From NCBI GenBank assembly GCA_030447955.1, contig JAUJNY010000003.1:194422-258421 (forward strand): 64,000 nt of DNA, in the 5' to 3' direction. Source of the stretch: Jiangellales bacterium. GTDB lineage: Bacteria; Actinomycetota; Actinomycetes; Jiangellales; Jiangellaceae. Below the pieces are notes generated by a model. It saw nothing but the letters and a program-made list of their open reading frames with translations, was not told where the DNA came from and did no database searches. The position numbers and the translations under genes are program-made. This document shows, piece by piece, positions 28,808-39,786 of the stretch (the first letter of the stretch is position 1; every line of letters starts with the position of its first letter).

Positions 28808-29473
28808 TCAATCCGAACCCTGGGCGAAGACGTGGCGGCGCACCCAGGCGTGCATCGCGATCGCGGCCGCCGCGCCCGCGTTGATCGAGCGAGTGGAGCC
28901 GAACTGCGCGATCGACAACACGTCCGTGCAGGCGGTACGCGCCTGCGCGGAGAGGCCCGGCCCCTCCTGGCCCAGGAGCAGCACGCAGGCCCGCGGGAGC
29001 TCATACGTCTCCAGCGGCACCGCGCCGGGCAGGTTGTCCACCCCGATCAGCGGCAGCCCGGCGTGCCTCGCCCACTCGCTGAGCTCGCTCATCGTGGCGT
29101 GGTGGCGCATCCGTTGGTAGCGATCGGTGACCATGGCACCGCGACGGTTCCACCGGCGGCGGCCGACGACGTGGACCTCTGCGACCAGGAAGGCGTTGGC
29201 GGTGCGCACGACCGATCCGATGTTGAAGTCGTGCTGCCAGTTCTCGACGGCCACGTGCATGTCGTGCCGGCGGGCGTCCAGGTCGGCCACCACAGCCTCG
29301 CGGCGCCAGTAGCGGTAGCGGTCGACCACGTTGCGGCGGTCCCCGTGCGCGAGCAGTTCGGGATCGAGGCGGGCGTCGTCCGGCCACGGCCCGAGCCAGG
29401 GGCCGACTCCCACGTCGAGCTCGTCACCCGCCGTGCCGTCCTCCCGGTCCTCGTCCGATTTCATGCCGTCCAT
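28808..29473 (-). CDS. SpoU/TrmH family RNA 2'-O-methyltransferase
   Basis: A 221-residue knotted (SPOUT) methyltransferase. The three motifs are present: FNIGSVVRTANAF near residue 83, LLLGQEGPGLS near 167, and IAQFGSTRSINAGAAAAIAMH near 188. It would use S-adenosylmethionine to methylate a ribose in rRNA or tRNA; which position is unknown. The ATG at 29473 is used, with another in-frame ATG 3 codons later. It is divergent from the dedA-like gene. Confidence 0.9.
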   Translation of the reverse strand: MDGMKSDEDREDGTAGDELDVGVGPWLGPWPDDARLDPELLAHGDRRNVVDRYRYWRREAVVADLDARRHDMHVAVENWQHDFNIGSVVRTANAFLVAEVHVVGRRRWNRRGAMVTDRYQRMRHHATMSELSEWARHAGLPLIGVDNLPGAVPLETYELPRACVLLLGQEGPGLSAQARTACTDVLSIAQFGSTRSINAGAAAAIAMHAWVRRHVFAQGSD

Positions 29474-29512
29474 CTTCGTGGCGCCACCCGCGGGCGCCCG
29501 TACGCTGGCCGC

Positions 29513-30232
29513 GTGCGCGCCCTCCCGCTCGTCGCGGCCCTGGGACCCGACTGGCTCGACCCGCTGACGATCCTCGACGCGGCGGGGCCGTACGCCTTCT
29601 GGACCGCGGTGCTCATCGTGTTCGCCGAGTGCGGCTTGCTGATCGGCTTCTTCCTGCCCGGTGACTCGCTGCTCTTCGTCGTCGGGCTGCTCGTCGCCGG
29701 CGGGTCGATTGGCCTGCCGGGTGGGATCGCGACGGCGTGTGCCGTCCTCACGCTGTCCGCGCTACTCGGCAACCTCGCCGGCTACGCCATCGGCCGACGG
29801 GCCGGCCCGGCGGTGTTCAACCGGCAGGACTCGCGACTGTTCAAGGCCGAGTACGTCGACAAGACCGCGGCGTTCTTCGACCGGTACGGACCGCGGGCGG
29901 TCGTCCTGGCCCGCTTCGTACCGATCGTGCGCACGTTCATCACAGTCATGGCCGGTGTCGGCCGGATGGACCCCCGCCGCTACTTCGCCTACTCCACCCT
30001 CGGCGCTGTGCTGTGGGCCACCGGCGTCACGCTGCTCGGCTACTGGTTGGGCAACGTGACTTTCGTACGTGACCACATCGAGCCGATCCTGCTGCTCATC
30101 GTCGCCGTGTCCCTCATCCCGGTCGCGGTGGAGCTGCTGCGCGCACGCTCACAGCGCCGCGACGAGCGCTACGACGAGGAGGCCGAGCGCCAGCGCGTCT
30201 ACCGCGAGGACGTTCGCGGCGAGCGGGACTGA
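29513..30232 (+). CDS. DedA family membrane protein
   Basis: A 239-residue DedA/SNARE-associated protein, a family implicated in undecaprenyl-phosphate or phospholipid translocation. It has several hydrophobic helices and the conserved blocks ECGLLIGFFLPGDSLLF, GNLAGYAIGRRAG, FFDRYGPRAVVLARFVPIVRTF and VMAGVGRM. The tail is long, charged and cytoplasmic (ending in many Arg/Glu). The GTG at 29513 is chosen because the upstream frame is antisense to the methyltransferase gene. Confidence 0.92.
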   Translation: MRALPLVAALGPDWLDPLTILDAAGPYAFWTAVLIVFAECGLLIGFFLPGDSLLFVVGLLVAGGSIGLPGGIATACAVLTLSALLGNLAGYAIGRRAGPAVFNRQDSRLFKAEYVDKTAAFFDRYGPRAVVLARFVPIVRTFITVMAGVGRMDPRRYFAYSTLGAVLWATGVTLLGYWLGNVTFVRDHIEPILLLIVAVSLIPVAVELLRARSQRRDERYDEEAERQRVYREDVRGERD

Positions 30233-30273
30233 CCCCTTCTGACCGGTTCCCTGCGGCCCTGCGCTGGTGCGAC

Positions 30274-30295
30274 GGAGCCGGATCCTGCTGGCTCC
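30274..30295 (+). terminator. possible hairpin after dedA-like gene
   Basis: Short perfect arms GGAGCC and GGCTCC with a 10-nt loop lie 41 bp behind the DedA stop. This is a weak candidate terminator. The rest of the 194-bp gap to the next gene shows another loose inverted repeat (CACCCGGT near 30298 / ACCGGGTG near 30332) and no coding signal. Confidence 0.35.
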
Positions 30296-30426
30296 TTCAC
30301 CCGGTCTGCCCCGCCCTTACCCGGCACGCGTACCGGGTGAAGCCAGGCCCAGGGTGGTGGACGTGGTCAATCCGGCGATGGTCGAAGAGGCTTGACAACT
30401 CCGGCGCGGGGTGGTGCCATGGATCC

Positions 30427-30978
30427 GTGATACTCCACTGTGGACGGTCGGAGCATCCGGCACTGCCAGTTGCGCCGCCGGTGCGTGCAGTTGATGGGGT
30501 GCTGGCCCCGCCACCTGACCGGAGCCTGCGCGCGTCGGATGCCGAGCGTGAGCGGATCGTCGAGGCGCTGGCCGAGCACAGCGCCGCCGGGCGACTGACG
30601 CTGACCGAGCTGGACCAGCGGGCCGACGCCGCCTATGCCGCCGTGACGCTGGCTGAGCTCGACCGGGTGCTCGTCGACCTGCCGGCGTTGCGGCCGCGCA
30701 CGGGCGCAGCGCCTGCGCCGCCCAACGGGGCGCGAAGGCAGGAGGAGGCCGCGCGCCGGCTGACGGACATCGCGGCCGGGCCGGCAACGAGCTGGGCGAT
30801 TACCGCGGTCATCTGCCTGGCGGTGTGGGTGGTCACGTCACTGGCTAGCGGAGGGCCGACGTACTTCTGGCCGATGTGGGTCATCGGGCCGTGGGGGCTG
30901 GTCGTGTTGCGTTCGTCGCTCGGCGGACGAGCACAGCTGTGCGGCGTCGCCCGCCCCCGCCAGCACACCACCTCCTGA
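30427..30978 (+). CDS. DUF1707 domain membrane protein
   Basis: A short actinobacterial membrane protein. The DUF1707 (SHOCT-like) domain, LRASDAERERIVEAL to LDRVLVDLPAL, lies at about residues 34-87. A linker and two C-terminal hydrophobic helices (AITAVICLAVWVVTSLA and YFWPMWVIGPWGLVVL) follow. DUF1707 is a small helical domain often found at the N-terminus of membrane proteins; its function is unknown. Start is uncertain: GTG at 30427 is used (183 aa), with GTG at 30481 equally possible. Confidence 0.8.
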   Translation: MILHCGRSEHPALPVAPPVRAVDGVLAPPPDRSLRASDAERERIVEALAEHSAAGRLTLTELDQRADAAYAAVTLAELDRVLVDLPALRPRTGAAPAPPNGARRQEEAARRLTDIAAGPATSWAITAVICLAVWVVTSLASGGPTYFWPMWVIGPWGLVVLRSSLGGRAQLCGVARPRQHTTS

Positions 30979-31000
30979 CGTCGCCGCCGACCGCGGGCCC

Positions 31001-31540
31001 TCAGAGCCCGAGCTCCGCCAGGCCGTACGCCGCGTGATAGGTCAACCCCTCCTGCTGTACCCGCTCCCGGGCGCCGGTGGCGCGGTCGACGACGACCGCA
31101 ACCGCGACCACGTCAGCCCCGGCCTCTCGGAGCGCCGCCACCGCGGTGAGGACGCTGGCTCCCGTCGTCGAGGTGTCCTCGACCGCGAGCACCCGGCGCC
31201 CGGCGACGTCCGGGCCCTCCACTCGCCGCTGTAGCCCATGGCTCTTGTCGCTCTTGCGCACCACGAACGCGTCGAGGACCCGTCCGCGCCGGGCCGCCGC
31301 GTGCAGCATCGCGGTGGCGACCGGATCGGCACCCAGGGTGAGTCCGCCGACCGCGTCGTACGTCAGGTCCGCGGTCAGGTCGAGCATCACCTCCCCGACC
31401 AGCGGCGCGGCCGCACCATCCAGCGTGATCCGGCGCAGGTCCACGTAGTGGTCGGCTTCCTGGCCGCTGGACAGCACCACCCGTCTCCGGACGACCGCCT
31501 TGTCGCCGATGTGTCGGAGCAGGTCGTCGCGCGCGCTCAC
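31001..31540 (-). CDS. pyrE: orotate phosphoribosyltransferase
   Basis: PyrE joins orotate to PRPP to form OMP in pyrimidine synthesis. The 179-residue protein has FYVDLRR-like HYVDLRRITLDG near the N-terminus, GGLTLGADPVATA, FVVRKSDKSHG, and the PRPP-binding loop RVLAVEDTSTTGASV at about residues 119-133. The start is GTG at 31540; the open frame upstream is antisense to the Gly-Ala-Asp repeat gene. It is divergent from that gene. Confidence 0.94.
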   Translation of the reverse strand: MSARDDLLRHIGDKAVVRRRVVLSSGQEADHYVDLRRITLDGAAAPLVGEVMLDLTADLTYDAVGGLTLGADPVATAMLHAAARRGRVLDAFVVRKSDKSHGLQRRVEGPDVAGRRVLAVEDTSTTGASVLTAVAALREAGADVVAVAVVVDRATGARERVQQEGLTYHAAYGLAELGL

Positions 31541-31631
31541 GGCCGAGGAGCGTACGGGTCGAAGCCGCCTGCGGAGTAACGTGCCGGGGCGCCCGGACGG
31601 ACCGGTGCGGCATCGCGGCGAAGGAGCGGCC

Positions 31632-31892
31632 ATGGCTCTCGACGACGACATGACGACCCCGGCGGACGGCACCGTGCACGGTCCCGCCGACGCTGCCGCG
31701 GGTGGCATCCCCGGCGAGCATGACGGCGGCGCGGATGGCGGAGCGGACGGTGGCGCCGACGGCGGGGCGGACGGTGGCGCCGACGCTGGGACCGATGGTG
31801 GCGTGGACGGTGGTGCCGACGGTGGGGCCGACAGCGGGGCCGACGGGGGTGCCGACGGTGGCGCGGACGGCAGGGCGGACTCGTCGGCCTGA
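31632..31892 (+). CDS. low-complexity Gly-Ala-Asp repeat protein
   Basis: An 86-residue ORF that I cannot assign. After about 30 ordinary residues (MALDDDMTTPADGTVHGPAD...) it becomes a tandem Gly-Ala-Asp-Gly repeat (GGADGGADGGADGG with a few Thr, Val, Ser and Arg substitutions). That makes it acidic and probably disordered. GAAGGAG lies 5 nt before the ATG, a good ribosome binding site, so translation is plausible. Its stop codon overlaps the reading frame of the downstream cupin gene. It might be a separate small protein or the N-terminal extension of the cupin reached by a -1 frameshift. Confidence 0.6.
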   Translation: MALDDDMTTPADGTVHGPADAAAGGIPGEHDGGADGGADGGADGGADGGADAGTDGGVDGGADGGADSGADGGADGGADGRADSSA

Positions 31893-33130
31893 GTGGAGCC
31901 GATCGTCCGGCCCTGCGCCGCTGCATTGGTGACGAGTTCTCCCGCTTCGCCGCCGACCACTGGGGCCGGCGGCCCTTGCTGTCGCGTGCCGCGCAACGCT
32001 CGAACGGCAGCGTCGGCTCGGATGGGTACGCAGACCTGCTCGACCTGGACGCCGTCGACGAGCTGCTGTCTCGGCGCGGCCTGCGCACCCCGTTCCTGCG
32101 CGTCGCCAAGGACGGCGTGGTCTTACCGGCCGGCCGGTTCACCCGCCCGGGCGGCACCGGAGCGCAGATCGGAGACCAGGTCGCCGACGACCGGGTGCTC
32201 GAGCTGTTCCTGGACGGCTCCACGCTGGTCCTGCAGGGGCTGCACCGGGTCTGGCCGCCACTGATCGCCTTCGCCGGCCAGCTGACCGCCGATCTCGGAC
32301 ACCCGGTGCAGGTCAACGCCTACATCACCCCGCCGCAGTCGCGCGGCTTCTCCGCCCACTACGACGTGCATGACGTGTTCGTCCTTCAGGTCGCCGGGCA
32401 CAAGCGGTGGTCGGTGTACGAGCCGGTGGTGAACGCACCGCTGCCGGACCAGCCGTGGACCAACCATCGCGCGGCCGTTGAGAAGGCTGCGGCCAGCCCG
32501 CCGTTGCTCGACACGCAGCTCGGCCCCGGCGATGCGCTTTATCTCCCCCGCGGCTTCCTGCACGCAGCAGAGGCGTTGGGTGAGACCTGTGCGCACCTCA
32601 CCGTCGGAGTGCACCCGGTGACGCGCTGGGCGCTGGCGCAGGCGCTGCTGGCCGGTGCCGCGGACGATGCGGAGCTGCGTACGTCGCTGCCGCTCGGGCT
32701 CGACCTAAGCGACCCCGAGGCCCTCCGCCCGGAGGTCGAGGCGACCGCTCAGGCACTGACGGCCGCGCTCGGCCGGGCCGATCCCGGGGCCGCGCTCGAG
32801 GTGGTGCGCCGGGACACCTGGCAGGCGACCCGGCCGGGTCCGCTGAGCCCGCTGGCGCAGGCGCGCGCGCTGCGGACCCTGGACACGGGCACCCGCGTAC
32901 GGGTGCGTGATCACCTGCGGCTGCGGCTGCGTGCCAGCGCGGAGCACGTCATTCTCGACCTGCCCGACCGCACGCTTGAGCTGCCGGCCGCCACGGAGCC
33001 AGCGCTGCGGGCCCTGCTCGCGGGGGCCGCCCTCGCCGTGGCGGACCTACCAGGCCTCGCCGTCACCGAGCAGCTGGACCTGGCCCGCCGGCTGCTGGGC
33101 GCGGCGGTCGTGGTGGCCGCGCAGCCGTGA
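31889..33130 (+). CDS. JmjC/cupin-4 domain oxygenase-like protein
   Basis: A cupin_4 protein related to ribosomal oxygenases (Fe(II)/2-oxoglutarate-dependent hydroxylases). The family N-terminus FAADHWGRRPLL is at about residues 20-31. The iron ligands fit HxD in SAHYDVHDVF (about 157 and 159) and a distal His in PRGFLHAAEA (about 225). GHKRWSVYEP follows the first pair. No ATG, GTG or TTG precedes the conserved N-terminus in this frame; the only plausible start seen is a CTG at 31889 overlapping the upstream stop (CTGA). The next TTG (31976) would remove conserved residues. The sucrase/ferredoxin-like gene follows with a GTGA overlap. Confidence 0.82.
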   Translation: MSGADRPALRRCIGDEFSRFAADHWGRRPLLSRAAQRSNGSVGSDGYADLLDLDAVDELLSRRGLRTPFLRVAKDGVVLPAGRFTRPGGTGAQIGDQVADDRVLELFLDGSTLVLQGLHRVWPPLIAFAGQLTADLGHPVQVNAYITPPQSRGFSAHYDVHDVFVLQVAGHKRWSVYEPVVNAPLPDQPWTNHRAAVEKAAASPPLLDTQLGPGDALYLPRGFLHAAEALGETCAHLTVGVHPVTRWALAQALLAGAADDAELRTSLPLGLDLSDPEALRPEVEATAQALTAALGRADPGAALEVVRRDTWQATRPGPLSPLAQARALRTLDTGTRVRVRDHLRLRLRASAEHVILDLPDRTLELPAATEPALRALLAGAALAVADLPGLAVTEQLDLARRLLGAAVVVAAQP

Positions 33131-34020
33131 GCGAGGCGCCGGCGCTGCGCTGCGCTCCCGCCGCCCAACAACGTCGCGACCAGCTCCCCGGCACCGCGGC
33201 ACCGGTCCTGCGCTGGCTGCTCGTCGAGCATCCCGGCGCCTGGGGCCGCGACGCGCTGCGCGAGTCACACCTCGACGGGGCCGTCGTCCGCGACCTGGCC
33301 GCCCGCTCGGCCGGGACCGGCCTGCGGGTACTGCTGGTGCGCCGTCCCGGTCGCCGGGTGCAGCGCCCGCTGCGCCACTGGGCAGTCGTCGACTCCCGGC
33401 CGGGCAGCGAGGGAGTCCGGTGGGGGAGCTTCACCACCGACGCGGAGCTGTACGACGTCCCGCTTGACGAGCCGGTCCCGCCCGGAGCGGACCCGCTGTA
33501 CCTCGTGTGCACGCACGCCCGTCACGACCCGTGCTGCGCCATGCGCGGGCGCCCGCTCGTTGCCGCGCTCGGCGCGCTGCGACCCGGGCAGGCCTGGGAG
33601 TGCTCGCACGTCGGCGGCGACCGCTTCGCCGGCAACCTCGTCGTGCTACCCCACGGGCTCTACTACGGGCACGTGTCCCCCGAGCAGGTCGGTGGCCTGG
33701 TCGAGGCGTATGAAGCCGGCGAGGTCGAGCCCGCCCAGCTGCGCGGTCGCTCGGCCTTCCCGGCCGTGGTCCAGGTCGCCCAGCACCACGCGCGGCTCGC
33801 CCTCGACCTACGCGACGTCGAGGCGCTGCCGCCGGAGTCGGTGACCTCGCTCGGCGACGCCACCTGGCGGGTCACGCTGAGCGCCGGAGGCGCCCAAGCA
33901 GTGGCGACCGTGCGCGTCGAGGCGGACCCGGACCCGGTCCGGCTCACCTGCCACTCTGCGGAGCCCGAGCGCCGCCGGATTTACCGGTTGCTCGACCTGG
34001 ACCTGCCCGGGCCCCGCTGA
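33127..34020 (+). CDS. sucrase/ferredoxin-like family protein
   Basis: A 297-residue protein of the sucraseferredoxin-like family (thioredoxin-like 2Fe-2S domain). The cysteine blocks VCTHARHDPCCAMRGRPL and WECSHVGGDRFAGN, followed by VVLPHGLYYGHV, are diagnostic and could bind an iron-sulfur cluster. The start overlaps the cupin stop (GTGA), so the two are co-translated; an Fe-S protein coupled to an iron-dependent oxygenase suggests electron supply, which is inference. A hairpin follows before the convergent CHRD gene. Confidence 0.85.
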   Translation: MSEAPALRCAPAAQQRRDQLPGTAAPVLRWLLVEHPGAWGRDALRESHLDGAVVRDLAARSAGTGLRVLLVRRPGRRVQRPLRHWAVVDSRPGSEGVRWGSFTTDAELYDVPLDEPVPPGADPLYLVCTHARHDPCCAMRGRPLVAALGALRPGQAWECSHVGGDRFAGNLVVLPHGLYYGHVSPEQVGGLVEAYEAGEVEPAQLRGRSAFPAVVQVAQHHARLALDLRDVEALPPESVTSLGDATWRVTLSAGGAQAVATVRVEADPDPVRLTCHSAEPERRRIYRLLDLDLPGPR

Positions 34021-34130
34021 GTCCGCACTCATCCGGCCCCCGAGCCGACAGACCCGGCCTTGTCGGGACGGCGTCGGTGGGGGACTACATCGATGGTGGT
34101 ACTCGAGCCTCGCCCGGGCGGGACGACCAG

Positions 34131-34163
34131 GCCGCCCGCCGGATCCGAATCCGGACGGGCGGC
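34131..34163. terminator. bidirectional hairpin between convergent genes
   Basis: Arms beginning GCCGCCCG and ending CGGGCGGC, with further CCGGA/TCCGG pairing around a 6-nt loop, lie 14 bp from the CHRD gene stop and about 110 bp from the sucrase/ferredoxin-like stop. This is a likely shared terminator. Confidence 0.65.
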
Positions 34164-34177
34164 AGGTCGCCATCTTG

Positions 34178-34609
34178 TTAGCGCAGCAGCTGGCCGCGAA
34201 CCGCCCCCGCCGGGAACTCGGCGTTGTGCAGGTTCACGTAGAACTGGCTCGGGTGTTCGGCGATCACGCGGGCAAGGTTGCCCCTGATGAACGCGCAACC
34301 GGAGTCGATGGGGTCCAGCGTGACGACGATCGGCCCGGCGACACCGCGCGGTCCGGCGTGGATGTGCGCCGCGGTGATCGGACGGACGGCAGACGCGTTG
34401 ATCTGCCAGCACACCTTGCCGTCCGGGTTGACGCGCACCTTGGCAAGGCCGAAACCGTCGCTGTCGCCGGGGCCGGGCACCTCGTTGCCCCCGACGAGGA
34501 CCGCGTCCCGCAACATCCCATCCCTGGCAGCGTCACCCGGCAGGGCGAAGGCCAGCATTCCGGCCACCGCGACGGCAGCCCCTGCGATGAGGACAGCGAT
34601 GCGTCTCAC
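34178..34609 (-). CDS. secreted CHRD domain protein
   Basis: A 143-residue exported protein with an N-terminal signal peptide (VRRIAVLIAGAAVAVAGMLAFALPGDA). One CHRD domain follows: GGNEVPGPGDSDGFGLAKVRV, CWQINASAV, AAHIHAGPRGVAGPIVV and FYVNLHNAEFPAGAVRGQL. CHRD domains occur in chordin and in many bacterial surface proteins; their ligand is unknown. The GTG start has an AGGGGAG ribosome binding site 6 nt upstream. It has about 220 bp of upstream non-coding DNA, in which I saw no clear motif. Confidence 0.9.
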   Translation of the reverse strand: MRRIAVLIAGAAVAVAGMLAFALPGDAARDGMLRDAVLVGGNEVPGPGDSDGFGLAKVRVNPDGKVCWQINASAVRPITAAHIHAGPRGVAGPIVVTLDPIDSGCAFIRGNLARVIAEHPSQFYVNLHNAEFPAGAVRGQLLR

Positions 34610-34829
34610 AGACGCTCCCCTTTCCCTCCTGGCCGTCGCTGGTCGGCGGCTCTAGGCCACGGCACGGCGGGGAAGGGACGGCTGTCCGGGTTCACCGCGG
34701 ATCGTGACGGCTGGATCGTAGCCGTGCCGGGTCTGGCCAGGAACACCGCAGCCGTGCCGATCACGGCGTGCGCACTCGGCGGGCCCGCAGCCCCGTGCAT
34801 CCGGGTGGCCGGTAGGTCGCGCCGGGGGC

Positions 34830-37412
<2,583 letters not shown>

Positions 37413-37439
37413 CGTCTCGGAATTCCTCGGTCGGGTCGG

Positions 37440-37482
37440 CTTGTCAGACTCTCGCCGGGTCCGGGCCCGGCCACGGTCTGAC
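37440..37482. repeat. 43-bp palindromic repeat, family R2, copy 1
   Basis: The element runs from CTTGTCAGAC to GGTCTGAC with the core GCCGGG and GGGCCCGG. It matches copy 2 (52232-52274) in length exactly and in both arms and core. It lies 20 nt behind the hspR stop and 27 nt ahead of the clpB start, so it would form a hairpin in the hspR-clpB intercistronic RNA. Confidence 0.8.
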
Positions 37483-37502
37483 TGCTTGGGCGTGGGAAGC
37501 GG

Positions 37503-37943
37503 TCACCGGCGGGGTGGTGGCCGCCACGCGACGAGTGCCCGGGAGCTCTCCACGCGGGCGGGCAGATAGGTCCGTCGGTGGGTGCGGTCGACACCCTCGA
37601 GTTCGTTGCGGAGCGTCGCGAGCTCGGCAAGGACCTCGCCGAGCCGGGTACGCAGCGCCGCGACGGTGTCGTCCAGCTCGATGATCCGCTTGATGCCGGC
37701 GAGGTTGACGCCCTCGTCCTGGGAGAGCCGCTGGACCTCGCGCAGCTGCTCGATGTCGCGCGGGGAGTAGCGTCGCCCGCCTCCCCCGGTACGGCCGGGC
37801 GAGACAAGACCGAGCCGGTCGTACTGCCGCAGGGTCTGCGGGTGCAGCCCCGACAGCTGAGCCGCGACGGAGATCACGTACACGGGCGTGTCGGCGGGCA
37901 TCTCGAGGTCCCCCGCTGCGCGACGGTGCTCAACGCCGGTCAC
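37503..37943 (-). CDS. hspR: heat-shock repressor HspR (MerR family)
   Basis: HspR is the actinobacterial repressor of the dnaK operon and clpB; it binds HAIR inverted repeats with DnaK as co-repressor. The 146-residue protein has a MerR winged helix-turn-helix with [28 protein letters not shown] followed by [32 protein letters not shown], and a short helical dimerisation tail. The GTG at 37943 overlaps the dnaJ stop (GTGA); an ATG 14 codons inside is an alternative. Two HAIR-like sites are found upstream of dnaK, consistent with autoregulation. Confidence 0.95.
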   Translation of the reverse strand: MTGVEHRRAAGDLEMPADTPVYVISVAAQLSGLHPQTLRQYDRLGLVSPGRTGGGGRRYSPRDIEQLREVQRLSQDEGVNLAGIKRIIELDDTVAALRTRLGEVLAELATLRNELEGVDRTHRRTYLPARVESSRALVAWRPPPRR

Positions 37944-39103
37944 GACGCAGCCGCCTCGATGAGCTCGGCCCGGGGGTCGTCGGGGGCGCTGGCTTCCTGA
38001 TAGGCGCGCAACGCCTCCCGTGCCGGTCCCTCGACCCGCTGCGGTACGGCGACGGCCACACTGACCAACAGGTCACCCCGGGTCCCGTCGGAGCGGCGCG
38101 CGCCCTTGCCGCGGATCCTGAACGTCCGGCCGTTCGGCGTACCGGGGGGGACCTTGAGCGTCACCTGCCCGCCGTCGAGAGTGGGCACGGGCACCTCCGC
38201 GCCCAGGGTTGCCTCCGGGAAGGTGACCGGGACGCTGAGCGTCAGGTGATCACCCCGGCGGCCGAACACGCGGTGCGGGGTGACGTGGACGCTGACGTAC
38301 AGGTCGCCGGCCCGACCGCCGCGCTCCCCCGGAGCGCCCTTGCCGGCCAACCGGATGCGCTGGCCGTCCTGGACACCTCCGGGGATGCGGACATTCATGC
38401 TGCGCGTCGTCGTGCCGCGACCTGAGCCGTGGCAGACCTCGCAGGGGTCGTCGACCACCAGGCCGCGACCGCGGCACTGTCGGCAGGGCTCGGTGACGGC
38501 GAAACCGCCGGCGGCTTGGCTGGTGTGCCCGGTCCCGTCGCAGGCGGGGCACACCCGCGGCATGGTGCCTGCCTTCGCGCCGGTACCCGCGCAGGTCGTG
38601 CAGGCCGCCGCGCTGGTCATGCGCAGCGGCACGGTGACGCCGTCGACGGCCTCCCGGAACCCGATCCGCACCTCACTTTCGAGGTCGGCGCCGCGCCGGG
38701 GTCCGCCGGTGCGCGGCCGCTGGTTGAACAGCCCGCCTAGGACGTCACCGAATCCGCCGCTCGCACCGCCAGGCCCGCTGGCCCCGCCCGCGAACAGATC
38801 GCCCAGATCGAAGCTGAAACCGCCGCCGCCGGCGTTCGGCCGGCCGAAGACCCGAGACCCACCGGCGCCGAAGAGGCTGCGCGCCTCGTCGTACTGCTTG
38901 CGCTTGTCGGCGTCGGACAGCACGTCGTAGGCCTCGGAGACCGCCTTGAACCGCTCCTCCGCGGCGGAGTCGCCGGTGTTGCGGTCGGGGTGGTTCTCCC
39001 GGGCCAGCCGACGGTAGGCCTTCTTGACCTCGTCCGCGGCAGCGTCCTTGGGGACGCCGAGGATGGCGTAGTAGTCCTTCTCGATCCAGTCCTTGGTGCT
39101 CAC
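37940..39103 (-). CDS. dnaJ: molecular chaperone DnaJ
   Basis: A type I DnaJ co-chaperone that stimulates DnaK ATP hydrolysis. In this 387-residue protein, the J-domain has the HPD tripeptide at about 38-40, followed by a Gly/Phe-rich region. Four zinc-finger repeats follow (CTTCAGTG, CPACDGTG, CRQCRGRG and CEVCHGSG) and then the C-terminal substrate-binding domains. It lies between grpE and hspR, and its stop overlaps the hspR start. Confidence 0.96.
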   Translation of the reverse strand: MSTKDWIEKDYYAILGVPKDAAADEVKKAYRRLARENHPDRNTGDSAAEERFKAVSEAYDVLSDADKRKQYDEARSLFGAGGSRVFGRPNAGGGGFSFDLGDLFAGGASGPGGASGGFGDVLGGLFNQRPRTGGPRRGADLESEVRIGFREAVDGVTVPLRMTSAAACTTCAGTGAKAGTMPRVCPACDGTGHTSQAAGGFAVTEPCRQCRGRGLVVDDPCEVCHGSGRGTTTRSMNVRIPGGVQDGQRIRLAGKGAPGERGGRAGDLYVSVHVTPHRVFGRRGDHLTLSVPVTFPEATLGAEVPVPTLDGGQVTLKVPPGTPNGRTFRIRGKGARRSDGTRGDLLVSVAVAVPQRVEGPAREALRAYQEASAPDDPRAELIEAAAS

Positions 39104-39129
39104 GGCGTCCCTCCCTCCGGTGCTCAGGC

Positions 39130-39786
39130 TCAGTCGGCGCCCGGTGCCGGCTCAACCGGCAGCGCGACGGTCGGCTCGGCGACGGCGACCCGCGCCGCTC
39201 GTACGACCCGCTGTCCCAGCCGGTAGCCCGGCATGATCACGGCGGTGCACGTCGGGCGGTCGACCTCGTCGGAGTAGGCGTGCAGCAGCGCCTCGTGCAC
39301 GGTCGGGTCGAAGGCGTCGCCCACGTCTCCATAGCGGACGAGCCCCAGCTTGGTCACCGCCTGCTCCAGCGCTTCGCCGACCGCACGGAAGGCGCCGTCG
39401 AGGTCCCCGTGCTCGCGCGCCCGGCCGATGTCGTCGAGGACCGGCAGCAGCTCACTGAGCGCTCCCGCCAGGGCCGCCTCGCGCGCCACGTCGCGGTCGC
39501 GCTCGACTCGGCGGCGGTAGTTGGCGTAGTCGGCCTGCACCCGCTGCACGTCGGCGGTGCGCTCGGCCAGTGACTGCTCCAGCGCGGCGAGCGTCGACTC
39601 GGCGGCCGCGTCGGGCGTCGCCGGGTCCGCTTCGGCTGCGGAAGGCGGAGACCGCGGAGCCGCCGCGGAGACGCCCGCGGGCGCCGGCGGCGGCGGGGCC
39701 GTAGCGATGTCCCGCCGCCGTCCGGTCACCGGGTCGACCCGGCGCTTGTCCCGAACCACCGGCTGCTGCGGTTCGTGATCACTCAC
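39130..39786 (-). CDS. grpE: nucleotide exchange factor GrpE
   Basis: GrpE releases ADP from DnaK. The 218-residue protein has a disordered Pro/Ala-rich N-terminus of about 60 residues, a long coiled coil ([28 protein letters not shown]), and the beta domain signature [21 protein letters not shown]. The GTG start overlaps the dnaK stop, so the two are translationally coupled. The N-terminal tail is longer than in E. coli, common in actinobacteria. Confidence 0.95.
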   Translation of the reverse strand: MSDHEPQQPVVRDKRRVDPVTGRRRDIATAPPPPAPAGVSAAAPRSPPSAAEADPATPDAAAESTLAALEQSLAERTADVQRVQADYANYRRRVERDRDVAREAALAGALSELLPVLDDIGRAREHGDLDGAFRAVGEALEQAVTKLGLVRYGDVGDAFDPTVHEALLHAYSDEVDRPTCTAVIMPGYRLGQRVVRAARVAVAEPTVALPVEPAPGAD

